A stretch of DNA of 6,364 nt from CBDBFH01 sp965204775 (GTDB lineage Bacteria; Pseudomonadota; Alphaproteobacteria; JAPOUT01; G958296285): assembly GCA_965204775.1 (NCBI GenBank), contig CBDBFH010000013.1, forward strand, positions 1 to 6,364. The letters are read 5' to 3'. Both the position numbers and the translations under genes were made by a program. The notes beneath the pieces are model-generated. The model had not been told where the DNA came from and did not search any database. It was given only the letters and a program-made list of their open reading frames with translations. Shown piece by piece: positions 5,397 to 6,364 of the stretch; within the stretch, counting starts at the first letter, position 1, and the number at the start of each line of letters is the position of its first letter.

Positions 5397-5587
5397 GCCG
5401 GTCCGGCCGGGCCCTCCGCAAGCCGGCGGGGCAGGTCGGCCATGATTGCGGCGCGTTCCGCTTCCTCCATCCGGGCCCAGCGCGCAATCTCCGGAAGCCG
5501 CCGCCCGCACCCCTCGCAAGAGCGGGTCTCCGGCGAGATGCGGCAGATGCGGACGCACGGGCTGACGATGGGGCGGGGAGCGGTCAT
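5393..5587 (-). CDS. DUF1289 family small cysteine-rich protein
   Basis: The 64-residue protein matches DUF1289 (Fe-S protein-like). It has SPCVRIC near the start, then CEGCGR and LPEIARWARMEEAERAAIMADLPRRL. The four cysteines at 11, 15, 24 and 27 (C-x3-C-x8-C-x2-C) suggest metal or Fe-S binding, which is inferred and not shown. The length is normal for the family. No function is established that I can name. The start ATG at 5587 gives the expected short N-terminus, but its ribosome-binding site is weak. The stop TAG overlaps the stop of the Sel1 gene, and it diverges from the MaoC-like gene. Confidence 0.88.
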   Translation of the reverse strand: MTAPRPIVSPCVRICRISPETRSCEGCGRRLPEIARWARMEEAERAAIMADLPRRLAEGPAGPA

Positions 5588-5750
5588 GGCCGGCGAGGAT
5601 AGGGCCGCGGCGCCGTCCCCCGCAAGCGCGGGTTTCCGGCGTCTTTCCCTGGGCGGCGTCGGCGTCTGCCGAGCGCGCCAATCGCGAAACCCGGCCGGGA
5701 TATGCTATGTGCCTGCGATGGAAGCGAGGCGGGGCAGGGGAGTGGACCCG
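5588..5750. promoter_or_regulatory. Divergent intergenic region with a nested hairpin
   Basis: This 163-bp region lies between the divergent DUF1289 and MaoC-like genes and should hold both promoters, though I cannot define them. CGCCG (5611-5615) pairs with CGGCG (5637-5641), and inside it CCCGC (5619-5623) pairs with GCGGG (5628-5632) around AAGC, giving a nested hairpin in the DUF1289 leader. AGGGGAG (5736-5742) is a good ribosome-binding site 8 bases before the ATG at 5751. Confidence 0.45.
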
Positions 5751-6364
5751 ATGCGCGGGGATGAGTTGCTGGAAGCCGGGTTTGCGTTCAAGACCGTGGA
5801 ATTCACCGTCTCCCGGTCGTTCCAGGAAGAGAAGCTGCGCGCGGCCGGCATCGACGCGGCGCGTTACGGAGACCGGGCGGACCCGACCTTTCTCGGCCAT
5901 GGCGCGCTCCAGGCGATGAGCGCCTCCGGCATCTCGATCCTCGGGCAGGTGCACATGACGCAGCGTTTCCGTCTGCATCGCGCCGTGCGGCTGGATGAGC
6001 CGTTGACGGTGGCCGGCACGGTGACGCGGGTCGAGACCGTGCCGCGCGGGCGGCGGGTCTGGTGCCGCTTCAGCTATCGCGACGGGGCGGGCAGGGAGGT
6101 CTGCGAAACCGAGCGGTCCGGCTTGCGCCCGGACCCGGCGCGCAAGCGGAGGCCGGGCGGCGGTGCGGCAGCCCCGCCGGAGGAATGCGGCTTCGAGGAA
6201 GTCGCGGCGCATCGGCTGACGCCGGAGGGCGTGGCAGCCTATAGCGACGACACGCTCAATGCAATACACAACGACCCGGAAGTTGCCGCGCAGTTCGGCT
6301 TCAGGGCGCCCATTGCGGCCGGGTTGATGGGCATCCACTACTATGTGGCGGCGCTGTCGGAGGC
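5751..6364 (+). CDS. MaoC-like / FAS1-like double-hotdog acyl-CoA dehydratase (partial, 3' end outside window)
   Basis: The frame is open from the ATG at 5751 to the window edge, 204 codons plus two bases. Residues 12-125 look like the non-catalytic N-terminal hotdog (FTVSRSFQEEKLRAAGI, HMTQRFRLHRAV, LTVAGTVTRVETVPRGRRVW, ERSGLRPDPA). After a Gly/Pro/Arg-rich linker (131-145), the second hotdog begins, with AYSDDTLNAIHND (163-175) and RAPIAAGLMG. D166 or D167 and H173 match the Asp-His pair of the hydratase-2 motif. Such enzymes hydrate enoyl-CoA or dehydrate 3-hydroxyacyl-CoA or mesaconyl-type substrates. The substrate here is unknown. The start is chosen for its AGGGGAG ribosome-binding site; the in-frame ATG at 5718 and GTG at 5742 have none at proper spacing. 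Confidence 0.8.
   Translation, partial: MRGDELLEAGFAFKTVEFTVSRSFQEEKLRAAGIDAARYGDRADPTFLGHGALQAMSASGISILGQVHMTQRFRLHRAVRLDEPLTVAGTVTRVETVPRGRRVWCRFSYRDGAGREVCETERSGLRPDPARKRRPGGGAAAPPEECGFEEVAAHRLTPEGVAAYSDDTLNAIHNDPEVAAQFGFRAPIAAGLMGIHYYVAALSE

Noticed and set aside
4968..6338. A long (456-codon) minus-strand frame across the Sel1, DUF1289 and MaoC-like genes
   Set aside because: It is antisense to three genes with recognisable families and shows no family features. Long antisense frames are expected at this GC content.

Overview
The window is high-GC DNA with tightly packed genes on both strands. It most likely comes from an alphaproteobacterium. Supporting signs are a DUF1289 protein, the tail of an alphaproteobacterial-type porin, and GTCACCCC/GGGGTGAC intergenic palindromes typical of that class. 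The genus cannot be read from the sequence, and the placement is an inference.

Left part (1-2662): the 3' end of an alpha/beta hydrolase on the + strand converges with, and overlaps, a three-gene minus-strand ABC importer operon of the NitT/TauT type. Transcription order is periplasmic binding protein, permease, ATPase. The three genes overlap at their ends (11 bp and an ATGA junction), so they should be translated as one unit. The substrate is unknown.

Centre (2663-3542): a 350-bp divergent intergenic region carries an alphaproteobacterial palindromic element. It precedes the most interesting gene, a 156-codon peroxiredoxin-like gene (3013-3483). Its frame is broken only by a TGA, which sits exactly where the family has the first cysteine of its WCPYC redox motif. 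Ten bases after the TGA there is a perfect 6-bp hairpin with a 5-base AGUUG loop, as expected for a bacterial SECIS element. The gene ends in TAA. The simplest reading is a selenocysteine-containing peroxiredoxin-like protein with a U-P-Y-C centre, which a standard gene caller would split or miscall. A terminator-like hairpin follows it.

Repeat zone (3574-4616): three full copies and one partial copy of a ~160-bp GC-rich tandem repeat run directly into the last ~65 codons of an outer-membrane porin, whose 5' part is missing. Next comes about 290 bp without a gene, holding two strong hairpins.

Right part (4617-6364): a secreted Sel1-repeat protein converges on a small DUF1289 protein, and their stop codons share the bases CTAG. 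A double-hotdog MaoC-like/FAS1-like dehydratase then runs off the right edge. These genes show no obvious functional link to each other or to the selenoprotein candidate. No selA, selB, selC or selD gene is visible in the window.
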